Part shown: positions 7,466 to 14,498 of the stretch, piece after piece
Layout of the letters: every line of letters begins with the position of its first letter
Numbering within the stretch: position 1 is the first letter of the stretch
Source of the DNA: JBBROS01 sp043748985
GTDB taxonomy: Bacteria > Pseudomonadota > Alphaproteobacteria > Acetobacterales > Acetobacteraceae
Direction: 5' to 3'
DNA length: 28,526 nt
NCBI GenBank assembly: GCA_043748985.1
Contig: JAYVEG010000204.1
Location: forward strand, 1 to 28,526
Position numbers and translations under genes: made by a program
The notes under the pieces: generated by a model
Database searches by the model: none
The model's input: only the letters and a program-made list of their open reading frames with translations
Told to the model about the DNA's origin: nothing

Positions 7466-8638
7466 TTGACCCGGCTGCAAATCGGCGTTGCGACCGCCGG
7501 GTTCTGCACGTTCGTCAACCTGTATTCGACCCAGGCGCTGCTTCCTACGCTGGCCGCGGCCTTCGGGACCAGCCTGGCCCATACGGGGTTGACGGTGACG
7601 GCATCGCTGGTCGCGGTGGCGCTGGTGGCGCCCTTCGTCGGCGGGATTTCCGACGCGGTCGGGCGGCGGAAGCTGATCCTGGGGGCGGCCGTGCTGCTGA
7701 TCGTTCCCACGTTGCTGGCGGCTTTGGCGCCCAGCCTGAGCCTATTGATTGCTTGTCGCTTCGCGCAGGGGCTGTTGTTGCCGTTCATCTTTGCGGTGAC
7801 CGTGGCATATATCGCGGAGGAGTGTCCCGGGGCGGAGGGGGTTCGGGCCACGGGGACGTATGCGATCGGCACGATCTTCGGTGGGTTCGGCGGGCGGTTC
7901 ATCGCGGGGTGGACTGCGGAATATGTCGGATGGCGGGCGGCATTCCTGGCGCTGGCGGGGATCACGGCGATCGCGTCGGGTGTCATCGTGCTGTGCCTGC
8001 CGCAGGAGCGGAATTTTCGCGCAGTTCGCAGCTGGCGGGGCAGCGTGGGCAGCTTCGGGGGTCATTTTCGTAATCGGCAGGTAATGGCGACGTGCGCGAT
8101 CGGGTTTGCGGTGTTGTTCTCGATCGTGGGCACGTTCACCTATGCCAACTTCCTGTTGGCCGGTCCGCCTTATAGGCTGGGGCCTGCGCAGCTGGGGACC
8201 GTGTTCGTCGTGTATCTGCTGGGGGCTGCGGCGACGCCGCTCGCTGGCCGGCTTACGCTGCAGATCGGCCGCAAGAAGACGGTTCTGTTGGGAGGCGGGC
8301 TTGCGGCGGCGGGCCTGGTGCTGACGTTGACGCCCAGCCTGCCGGTGATCATCGCGGGGATGGCGCTGGTGGCCGTCGGGATCTTTACCGAGCAGGTGCT
8401 GTCGATCGGCTACGTGGCGCTTTCGGCTCGGGGCGCGCGGTCCAGTGCGGTCGGGCTTTATGTCACCTGCTATTATATCGGCGGCAGCCTTGGCGGTGTG
8501 TTGCCGGCCTGGATCTGGACGCATCTGGGGTGGCCCGGCTGCGTGGCATTGGTCTTGCTGGTGCAGGCTGCGGCCATGGGGATCACCTGGTTGATGTGGC
8601 CAAACCTTCCACCCGGGCCGCAACCGGCTTTACGATAG
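7466..8638 (+). CDS. YnfM-like MFS transporter
   Basis: 390-residue, 12-helix major facilitator protein. The N-terminus (GFCTFVNLYSTQALLPTLAA), the GGISDAVGRRKLI loop-2/3 motif and the second-half FVVYLLGAAATPLAGRL and GRKKTV elements are those of the YnfM/arabinose-efflux-like subgroup. The substrate is unknown. No in-frame ATG or GTG lies at the right place, so I chose the TTG at 7466, which starts the protein just before the first helix; AGGGG at 7450-7454 is a weak, distant ribosome binding site. An ATG at 7456 belongs to another frame and does not encode the transporter. It lies 22 bases after mepA on the same strand, probably in one transcript with it. Confidence 0.85.
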   Translation: MTRLQIGVATAGFCTFVNLYSTQALLPTLAAAFGTSLAHTGLTVTASLVAVALVAPFVGGISDAVGRRKLILGAAVLLIVPTLLAALAPSLSLLIACRFAQGLLLPFIFAVTVAYIAEECPGAEGVRATGTYAIGTIFGGFGGRFIAGWTAEYVGWRAAFLALAGITAIASGVIVLCLPQERNFRAVRSWRGSVGSFGGHFRNRQVMATCAIGFAVLFSIVGTFTYANFLLAGPPYRLGPAQLGTVFVVYLLGAAATPLAGRLTLQIGRKKTVLLGGGLAAAGLVLTLTPSLPVIIAGMALVAVGIFTEQVLSIGYVALSARGARSSAVGLYVTCYYIGGSLGGVLPAWIWTHLGWPGCVALVLLVQAAAMGITWLMWPNLPPGPQPALR

Positions 8639-8683
8639 GGCAGCAGCCCCCACTTATTCGTCTATCTGCCTCGGAGAGACCTT

Positions 8684-11008
8684 ATGAACGTCGGCTTCCC
8701 GCCTGCCATGGAAAAATTCGCGATCGGTCAGCCTGTCTCTCGTAAGGAGGACCCGATGCTGCTGCGCGGGGACGGGCGTTACAGCGACGACCAGAGCCTG
8801 CCTGGGCAGCTTTACGCCGTGATCGTGCGCAGCCGGTATGCCCATGGGATCCTGAAGGGTGTGGACACCGCCGAGGCGAAGGGGATGCCGGGAGTGCATG
8901 CCGTGCTGACCGCTGCCGACCTTCGGGCCGGGGGCATCCAGCTGATGCAGGCCGCCGCGCATAAGAATGCCGACGGGTCTGCCGCGCCGCGGCCGCCGCA
9001 GATGGCGTTGGCGGAGGGGCGGGTTCGCTATGTCGGCGACCCGGTGGCCTGCGTCGTGGCCGAGACGCCGGCCCAGGCGAAGGACGCTGCGGATGCCGTG
9101 CTGCTCGACATCGAGTCGCTGCCTGCGATCACGACTGCGCGCGCGGCCGACGCACCGGGCGCGCCGCTGCTGCACGAGGACGCGCCTGGCAACGTGCTGA
9201 TGACGTATCATCACGGCGACAGCGCTGCGGTAGCGGCGGCATTTACGAAGGCGGCGCATGTGACGAAGCTGTCGATCCGCAACAGCCGGATCGTGGTTGC
9301 GGCCATGGAGCCGCGCTCGGCGCTCGCGACTGTCGAGGACGGGCGTTTCGTGTTGCGCGTCGGGTGCCAGGGGGTGTTCGGGCTGCGCGACTCGTTGAAG
9401 AGCGTGCTGAACGTGCCGGTGGATCAGGTGCGTGTGCTGACGGGGAATGTCGGGGGCTCGTTCGGCATGAAGGCTTCGGTTTATCCGGAATATCCATGTC
9501 TGCTGTTGGCGGCCAAGCTGCTCGGTCGGCCGGTGAAGTGGACCGACGAGCGATCCGACAGTTTTTTGAGCGACAGCCATGGGCGCGACCATGAGTGCGA
9601 CGCGGAGATGGCGCTGGACGCCGAGGGGCGCATCCTGGCGACCCGGTTCACGGTCTGGGGCAATATGGGCGCCTATATGAGCAACGCCACGACAATCCCG
9701 CCGACGTCGAACACGATGAAGAACTCGATCGGGGTTTATGCGCATCCGCTGGTCGAGGTGACGTCGCGCTGCATGTTCACCAACACGACGCCGGTGGGGC
9801 CGTATCGGGGTGCGGGACGTCCCGAGGGCAATTATTACATGGAGCGGCTGATCGATACCGCGGCGGCCGAGATGCGGCTGGACCGCGTCGAGATGCGGCG
9901 GCGCAACCATATCCAACCCGAGCAGATCCCGTACACGACGCCGGCTGGGACCATCTATGACAGCGGTGATTTTCCGACCGTGCTCGACAAGGCTTTGGCC
10001 GCGGCGGACTGGGACGGCTATGCGGCCCGCGCAAAGGCGAGCCGGGCGCGGGGCAAGCTGCGCGGGCGTGGCGTCGGCCAGTACCTGGAGGTGACGGCGC
10101 CGCCCAGCAGCGAGATGGGCGGGATCCGGTTCGGCGAGGATGGGACCGTCACGATCGTGACGGGGACGCTCGATTACGGGCAGGGTCATGCGTCGGCGTT
10201 TGCGCAGGTGCTGTGTGACCGGCTGGGGGTGCCATTCGATGCCGTCCGGCTGTTGCAGGGGGATAGCGACCAGTTGATCGCAGGCGGCGGCACCGGCGGG
10301 TCCAAGAGCCTGATGGCGTCCGGTGCGGCGATCGTCGAGGCCAGCGTGCTGTGTATCGAGGCGGGGAAGCAGGCTGCCTCCGAGGTTTTGGAAGCTGCGG
10401 CTGCCGATATCGAGTTCAACTCGCGTGGCGGCGAGTTCCGGATCGCCGGCACGGACCGTGCGATCGGCATCATGGAATTGGCTGCCCAGCGCCCTGGTAT
10501 GCTTGATGTGCAGACCATCCACGATGGCGCGCCCAGCGCGTATCCGAACGGCTGCCACGTCTGTGAGGTCGAGGTCGATCCGGAAACCGGGGTTGTCGAG
10601 GTGGTGCAGTACAACATGGTCAACGACTTCGGCGTCATGGTGAATCCCATGCTGGTCGAGGGCCAGGCGCAGGGCGGTATCGTTCAGGGGATCGGGCAGG
10701 CGTTGCTGGAGGCGATGGCCTATGACGAGGATGGGCAGCTGCAGACAGGGTCGTTCATGGACTATGCCGTGCCGCATGCGGTGCATGCACCCAACATGCC
10801 GATGGGCAGCCATCCGGTGCCGGCGAAGACGAACGTGTTGGGTGTGAAGGGCTGCGGCGAGGCCGGGTGCGCGGGTGCGCTGCCGAGCGTGATGAACGCG
10901 CTGGTCGACGCGCTGCGGCCGATGGGGATCGCTCATATCGACATGCCGGCGACGCCCGAGCGGGTGTGGCAGGCCATTCAGGCCAGCCAGGTGGCGCAGG
11001 CCGCTTGA
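8684..11008 (+). CDS. Xanthine dehydrogenase/aldehyde oxidoreductase family molybdenum-binding large subunit
   Basis: 774-residue molybdopterin-cytosine-dinucleotide hydroxylase subunit (CoxL/XdhB-like). The a/b hammerhead domain covers about residues 15-145 (GDGRYSDD, RYVGDPVACVVAE), followed by the molybdenum-binding domains. Motifs: GGSFGMK (257-263), GPYRGAGRPEG (372-382), and the GCGEAGCAG loop, whose E726 matches the catalytic base of the family. The form-I CO dehydrogenase active-site loop (VAYRCSFR) is absent, so this is an aldehyde/purine/aromatic hydroxylase type; the substrate is not known. GGAG at 8673-8676 supports the ATG at 8684. These enzymes normally need a 2Fe-2S subunit and often an FAD subunit; neither is adjacent, nor are molybdenum cofactor chaperones. 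Confidence 0.9.
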   Translation: MNVGFPPAMEKFAIGQPVSRKEDPMLLRGDGRYSDDQSLPGQLYAVIVRSRYAHGILKGVDTAEAKGMPGVHAVLTAADLRAGGIQLMQAAAHKNADGSAAPRPPQMALAEGRVRYVGDPVACVVAETPAQAKDAADAVLLDIESLPAITTARAADAPGAPLLHEDAPGNVLMTYHHGDSAAVAAAFTKAAHVTKLSIRNSRIVVAAMEPRSALATVEDGRFVLRVGCQGVFGLRDSLKSVLNVPVDQVRVLTGNVGGSFGMKASVYPEYPCLLLAAKLLGRPVKWTDERSDSFLSDSHGRDHECDAEMALDAEGRILATRFTVWGNMGAYMSNATTIPPTSNTMKNSIGVYAHPLVEVTSRCMFTNTTPVGPYRGAGRPEGNYYMERLIDTAAAEMRLDRVEMRRRNHIQPEQIPYTTPAGTIYDSGDFPTVLDKALAAADWDGYAARAKASRARGKLRGRGVGQYLEVTAPPSSEMGGIRFGEDGTVTIVTGTLDYGQGHASAFAQVLCDRLGVPFDAVRLLQGDSDQLIAGGGTGGSKSLMASGAAIVEASVLCIEAGKQAASEVLEAAAADIEFNSRGGEFRIAGTDRAIGIMELAAQRPGMLDVQTIHDGAPSAYPNGCHVCEVEVDPETGVVEVVQYNMVNDFGVMVNPMLVEGQAQGGIVQGIGQALLEAMAYDEDGQLQTGSFMDYAVPHAVHAPNMPMGSHPVPAKTNVLGVKGCGEAGCAGALPSVMNALVDALRPMGIAHIDMPATPERVWQAIQASQVAQAA

Positions 11009-11015
11009 TCGGCTG

Positions 11016-11465
11016 ATGATCCGCTTCCGGGACGCGACGGAGGCGGACCTTGACGCCATTGTCGCGATGCTGGCCGACGATGCGCTGGGCGGTGGCCGCG
11101 AGGATCCGGGGCCACCGCTGCCAGTGGCGTATCTGACTGGATTCCGGGCGATGGTGGGGCAGGGGGGGCGCATCATACTGGCCGTAGCGGGCGATGAGAT
11201 CGTGGGCTGCCTGCAGCTCGATATTCTGCATGGCGTGTCGCAGCTGGGGATGATCCGGGCGCAGGTGGAGGGGGTCCGGATCGCCAGCGGCCGGCGGGGG
11301 AGTGGGCTGGGGAGATTATTGCTTGGGGAGGCGATCCGGCTGGCCCGGGTGAATGGAGCGCGGTCGATGCAACTGACCACCAACCTTGCGCGTGAAGATG
11401 CCCAGCGTTTCTACAAGAAGCTGGGCTTCAAGCAGAGCCATGCCGGGTTCAAGCTGGTACTCTGA
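11016..11465 (+). CDS. GNAT family N-acetyltransferase
   Basis: 149 residues, the size of a single GNAT domain, which transfers an acetyl group from acetyl-CoA to an amine. The acetyl-CoA loop is present as VRIASGRRGSGLGRLLL (R-R-G-S-G-L-G type), preceded by the beta-4 strand around GCLQLDIL and followed by AREDAQRFYKKLGFKQSHAGFKL, the typical C-terminal beta-bulge region. The substrate cannot be inferred. It starts seven bases after the hydroxylase gene and ends 16 bases before the next gene, so all three look like one transcript. Confidence 0.88.
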   Translation: MIRFRDATEADLDAIVAMLADDALGGGREDPGPPLPVAYLTGFRAMVGQGGRIILAVAGDEIVGCLQLDILHGVSQLGMIRAQVEGVRIASGRRGSGLGRLLLGEAIRLARVNGARSMQLTTNLAREDAQRFYKKLGFKQSHAGFKLVL

Positions 11466-11469
11466 CCGC

Positions 11470-11476
11470 GGGAGAG
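11470..11476 (+). promoter_or_regulatory. Ribosome binding site that selects a TTG start
   Basis: GGGAGAG followed by five bases and the TTG at 11482. It is the reason for choosing TTG over the upstream in-frame ATG at 11386, which would overlap the acetyltransferase gene by 80 bases. Confidence 0.6.
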
Positions 11477-11481
11477 TTCTA

Positions 11482-12183
11482 TTGCCGATTATCAAGTACC
11501 GCACCCTGGACCCGAAGCTGGTGCCGCGGCGCACGAAAATGGAAATCCCGGGATGGGCGGGTGCGCAGGAGCCTCGCGCGAACGGGTCGCACGAGCAGCC
11601 GTGGCATTGCATTCCGTTTACCGAAGCGGCGCGGGCGGGCATCGAGCTTTGTTATCCATATGAGACCGAGTTGCGCGTTTCGACGCGGGAAGGCGCATTG
11701 TGGATCGAGGGCGATCTGGCCACGTCGGGGCAGGAGCCGCCGTTCCGGGATTTCGGGGGACAATATTATACGTATCAGGCCGCCATCGACTTGAAGGTCG
11801 AGCCGGAGTTCGCGATCAAGGTCGAGACACATCCGCGTTTCTACACGGACCGGACGGGCACCGTACCGATCGCGGTGCCGGCGATCATCCGGGCGTGGTG
11901 GCCGATGATCTACTTTGTCGTGTTCAAGTCGCCGGCCGAAGGGCAGACTCATGTATTCCGGCCCGGCGACCCGATGCTGCTGGTGTCTTTTCTGCCGGCC
12001 GACGACAAGCCCGAACTGATCGAGATGGGTGAGGAGGAGGCGGCCGAGCGCGAATTGCAGTCCCGGCGGATCTACGCCAGCCGGGAAACCCTGTCGGCGG
12101 ACACGCAGTGGATGTCGTCGTCGGACACGGTGTTCGACGGGACGTATCGGCGGCTGTCTGGGGCGGCGCGATCGGTGAAGTAG
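11482..12183 (+). CDS. Uncharacterised cytoplasmic protein (233 aa)
   Basis: I do not recognise this protein with confidence. It has no signal peptide and no membrane helix. The middle is beta-rich and aromatic (IELCYPYETELRV, ALWIEGDL, FGGQYYTYQAAIDL, AIIRAWWPMIYFVVFKSP, THVFRPGDPMLLVSFLPAD), suggesting a small beta-sandwich or cupin-like fold; the C-terminal 50 residues are polar and acidic, then end in RRLSGAARSVK. The strand order faintly recalls DUF6065-type proteins, which I could not check. The start is a TTG at 11482 with GGGAGAG at 11470-11476, a good ribosome binding site; the in-frame ATG at 11386 lies inside the acetyltransferase gene and is not used. Coding is convincing: codon use matches the neighbours and the stop is clean. 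Confidence 0.75.
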   Translation: MPIIKYRTLDPKLVPRRTKMEIPGWAGAQEPRANGSHEQPWHCIPFTEAARAGIELCYPYETELRVSTREGALWIEGDLATSGQEPPFRDFGGQYYTYQAAIDLKVEPEFAIKVETHPRFYTDRTGTVPIAVPAIIRAWWPMIYFVVFKSPAEGQTHVFRPGDPMLLVSFLPADDKPELIEMGEEEAAERELQSRRIYASRETLSADTQWMSSSDTVFDGTYRRLSGAARSVK

Positions 12184-12366
12184 GGGTGTCGGATTTTGTG
12201 GGTGATCGCTGGGTAGCGGGCGTTGCCCCCTGGGTGATCGTTACCTGAGTTCTACGATCGCACCGCTGCGAGTAGACCGATGGCCTGGGTTTTCGGTGCG
12301 GCGTGGTCGAGCCCGACAACGACGATTGCCAAAGTTGTGCCCGGGACTTGCCCGGGCACGATTGGC
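12184..12366. other. Convergent intergenic gap of 183 bases
   Basis: Lies between the ends of the 233-aa protein gene (plus) and the histidine-rich gene (minus). It has no convincing open frame. It contains the sequence GGGTGATCG twice (12200-12208 and 12232-12240) and, at its right end, a strong stem-loop listed separately. Confidence 0.5.
12328..12366. terminator. Strong stem-loop next to the histidine-rich gene stop, probable bidirectional terminator
   Basis: GTGCCCGGG (12337-12345) and CCCGGGCAC (12351-12359) form a perfect 9-bp stem with a 5-base loop. An outer GCCAA/TTGGC pair (12328-12332 with 12362-12366) can extend it after an internal loop. It touches the stop codon of the histidine-rich gene (12367-12369) and lies between convergent genes, the right place for a shared terminator. 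There is no T tract on either side, so it may instead stabilise 3' ends or be a remnant of a dispersed repeat. Confidence 0.55.
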
Positions 12367-12744
12367 TCAGCGAACCAAGATTCCCACGCCAGGGACGATG
12401 ATCGCCGCGCGGTTGTGATGATGGTGGTGATGATAATACGGACGGCGATAATACGCGTGGTGATGGTGGTGGTGGTGGTAGTACGGGCGGCGGTAGTAGT
12501 CATGGTGATGATGGTGATGATGCCTGTAGTATTGCACCTCGAGCACCTGCGGCTCCGCCTCTGCGGCGCGGGCGTTGGACTGAGCCAGCAGCGCGGTCGC
12601 ATTGGGGATCGGCTTCAGCAGGTCTGCGTATGACCCGGCGTGCATGGCCTCGTCGATCGTCGACGGGACCGGCGCCGCGTGGGAGGGCGTCATCGCAGCG
12701 AGGGTTCCGACGGCGCCGATGAGTCCGGCTAATGTCTTGTCCAT
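12367..12744 (-). CDS. Small exported histidine-rich repeat protein
   Basis: 125 residues. A Sec signal peptide covers about residues 1-23 (MDK, LAGLIGAVGTLAAM, cleavage near SHA-AP). The mature part has a polar segment with SYADLLKPIPNATALLA (39-54), then a tail with three histidine blocks: residues 75-81 (7 His), 90-96 (7 His) and 105-110 (6 His), separated by D/A-YYRRPYY spacers, i.e. a 15-residue repeat. The protein ends with a hydrophobic strand, AAIIVPGVGILVR. Twenty histidines in 36 residues point to binding of zinc, nickel, copper or cobalt in the periplasm; which metal, and whether for storage, buffering or sensing, is unknown. The start at 12744 rather than 12756 is set by GGGGAG at 12749-12754, which overlaps the upstream ATG. 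Confidence 0.82.
   Translation of the reverse strand: MDKTLAGLIGAVGTLAAMTPSHAAPVPSTIDEAMHAGSYADLLKPIPNATALLAQSNARAAEAEPQVLEVQYYRHHHHHHHDYYRRPYYHHHHHHHAYYRRPYYHHHHHHNRAAIIVPGVGILVR
12415..12522 (-). repeat. In-gene repeats encoding histidine blocks
   Basis: DNA encoding residues 75-110 of the histidine-rich protein. Runs of CAC/CAT codons alternate with codons for YYRRPYY spacers in 45-base units. On the plus strand it appears as a GTG/ATG-rich stretch. Such tracts can change length by slippage or recombination. Confidence 0.75.
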
Positions 12745-12886
12745 GATGCTCCCCATCTTCGTTGTCGCTGGCCCGGCCGGACATCGACCGAGGCGTCATA
12801 CAACATGAACGTAGTAGGTGGGGTCGCGTTGCATGGCGGACAGTCTCGCCTTGAAATGACCCCAGCTGTGGCGGAACGAGGGCAGA
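12745..12886 (-). promoter_or_regulatory. Upstream region of the histidine-rich gene
   Basis: 142 bases between the M81 peptidase stop (12887) and the histidine-rich gene start, both on the minus strand. The spacing suggests that the small gene has its own promoter here. I see no clear -35/-10 pair and no metal-regulator (Zur/Fur/NikR-like) palindrome by eye. Confidence 0.35.
12749..12754 (-). promoter_or_regulatory. Ribosome binding site of the histidine-rich protein gene
   Basis: GGGGAG on the minus strand, four bases before the ATG at 12744. It lies within the longer version of the frame that starts at 12756, so the shorter start is preferred. Confidence 0.6.
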
Positions 12887-14377
12887 TCAGTGATTGGCGC
12901 GGGGGCGCAGTCGCAGACCGGGGCGGAGATGGTGGAAGACGAGGGTGGCCGGGTCTGCGACGACCGGCCCGGGTGCGGCGGCGACCAGGATGTCGCGGGC
13001 GATGGGGGCGAAGTCGGCGCGGAAGTGGACGCTGGATTTCAGGACCAGGATGGCGGTCTCCGCTGGTTCGACCCCGACGTGGCGGAGGATCGCCTGGTCG
13101 TAGGCCTGCATCTTGCGGGTGACGACGACGACCCGGATGCCGGGGTCGATTTCGATGAGGGCGGTGGGGCCGAGGATTGCGGTGTTGCCGGCGGACATGG
13201 GGCCGGTGAGGGTGAACTGGCCGTCGGTCAGGCGCAGGACGCGGGCATGGGTGTGGAAAGGCTCGTTGTCCGACTTGCCGCCGAGCGATAGGAGGACAGC
13301 CGCGCCTTCGCCCGCCGCATGGCAGGCGGCGGCGCTGTCGGCATCGTTGATCAGGCATAAGACGGCGCCCGTCGCGCGCTGTGCGACCAACTGCGTCAGG
13401 AGACCGGTGGTGTCGCCGTGGCCGCCGCCGCCGGGGTTGTCCTGGGTGTCGGCGATGATGATGGGGCCTGACTTCCCGCCCAGGGGGCCTTGTTGGGCGA
13501 TGGCCTGGGCGACGGCCGTGGCGGCGTCGGGGATGGGCAGGGCGAAGCTCGGCTCGCGCGCATACAGCTCCGTCAGCAGGGCATCGGCGGCTGCGTCGGC
13601 GGTGGCCTGGGTGTCGGCATAGGTGGCGATGGCGGCGCCGCAGCCAGGGAAGTCGGCGTAGGGGAAGCCGAAGCACCAGGCGATCTCCTGCGCGCCGGTT
13701 GCTGCCAAGATCGCCTCGCGCGCGGCCATCACCGGCTGCATTGGGGGCATCAGCGTGCATTGGCTGGTGATGGGCGTCCAGAAGTCGACCTGGCGGAAGG
13801 CCTTGGCCCAGGGGCGGCCGCGCTCGATGCGAGCCAGGAGGTGGCGCATTGCGCGGGCGCCGGCACCCTTCATGTCGATGTGGGGATAGGTGAGGTAGGG
13901 CGAGAGGCTGTCCGAGAGGTCAACCATCGCGGCGGTCATGTTGGCGTGGGGATCGAGACTGGTGGTGATGGGGACGTCACCGACGATGGCGCGGACGCGG
14001 CGCAGCAACTCGCCCTCCGCATCCGGAAAGCTGTCGGCCAGGGCGGCGCCGTGGAGGTCCAGGTAGACGCCATCCAGCGGCGTGGCGCGGGCCAGGGCGG
14101 CGCAGATCAGGGCGGCGATCAGTTCGAAGGCCTGGTCCTGGACTGGGCCGGCCGGGTTGGCGATGCACCAGGCAAGAGGGTGGAGGTCGGCACCGGCGGC
14201 CTCAGCCACGGCGATGGCGCCGCCGATGGCGTTGGCGTTGGCGCGCAGGGTTGGCAGCAGGGCCGGGCCGTAGACGAGGCCGGGGAAGCCGCCGGGGTGG
14301 ACGAAGTCGTCGAAGGTGGTGGGGCGGGGGGCAAAGGAGTGGCTTTCATGGAGGAAGCCGCCGACGGCGATGCGCAT
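12887..14377 (-). CDS. M81 family metallopeptidase (microcystinase C, MlrC-like)
   Basis: 496-residue zinc peptidase-type protein of the MlrC family, whose founding member cleaves linearised microcystin; most relatives act on unknown small peptides or amides. The predicted metal and catalytic residues keep the family spacing: E11 (FLHESHSF), H109 (DLHGA), D142 and H144 (LDPHANM), and H166 (YPHIDMKG). The C-terminal MlrC domain includes DTQDNPGGGGHGDTTG and SVHFRADF. No signal peptide, so cytoplasmic. The ATG at 14377 is preceded by AAGGAT. It is divergent from a family-5 substrate-binding protein, an association expected if imported peptides are cleaved by this enzyme. Microcystin itself as substrate is unlikely to be inferable. 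Confidence 0.9.
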   Translation of the reverse strand: MRIAVGGFLHESHSFAPRPTTFDDFVHPGGFPGLVYGPALLPTLRANANAIGGAIAVAEAAGADLHPLAWCIANPAGPVQDQAFELIAALICAALARATPLDGVYLDLHGAALADSFPDAEGELLRRVRAIVGDVPITTSLDPHANMTAAMVDLSDSLSPYLTYPHIDMKGAGARAMRHLLARIERGRPWAKAFRQVDFWTPITSQCTLMPPMQPVMAAREAILAATGAQEIAWCFGFPYADFPGCGAAIATYADTQATADAAADALLTELYAREPSFALPIPDAATAVAQAIAQQGPLGGKSGPIIIADTQDNPGGGGHGDTTGLLTQLVAQRATGAVLCLINDADSAAACHAAGEGAAVLLSLGGKSDNEPFHTHARVLRLTDGQFTLTGPMSAGNTAILGPTALIEIDPGIRVVVVTRKMQAYDQAILRHVGVEPAETAILVLKSSVHFRADFAPIARDILVAAAPGPVVADPATLVFHHLRPGLRLRPRANH

Positions 14378-14498
14378 GGATGATCCTTCGAAGGGTGGTG
14401 CGCAGGTTAGGCGGTGAGCGGTGCCGGGGTCGATGTCTGGTGTGGGCCCGGCTTGTGTGGTCTGTTCGGCGCACGAGGAACCGGGTGGGAGACTGGCG
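14378..14498. promoter_or_regulatory. Divergent promoter region between the M81 peptidase and the first binding protein
   Basis: 121 bases between divergent starts. A perfect 10-base palindrome, CCTTCGAAGG, lies at 14385-14394, eight bases before the peptidase ATG and overlapping its ribosome binding site; it could be an operator half-region or RNA hairpin. GGGAG at 14487-14491 serves the binding protein ATG at 14499. Confidence 0.4.

Noticed and set aside
8654..11383. Minus-strand open frame of 909 codons opposite the molybdenum hydroxylase
   Set aside because: Arg/His-rich shadow without any domain; the plus-strand protein has intact catalytic motifs.
12213..12225. GTAGCGGGCGTTG shared with 4504-4516 after two plus-strand genes
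   Set aside because: A 13-base match is expected several times by chance in a window of this size and GC content, and there is no hairpin.
12415..12522. Repeat array as CRISPR or simple microsatellite
   Set aside because: The repeats encode in-frame histidine blocks in a protein with a signal peptide and a ribosome binding site; there are no spacers or cas genes.
12729..13760. Minus-strand open frame of 343 codons overlapping the M81 peptidase
   Set aside because: Arg/Pro-rich shadow in another frame of the peptidase gene.
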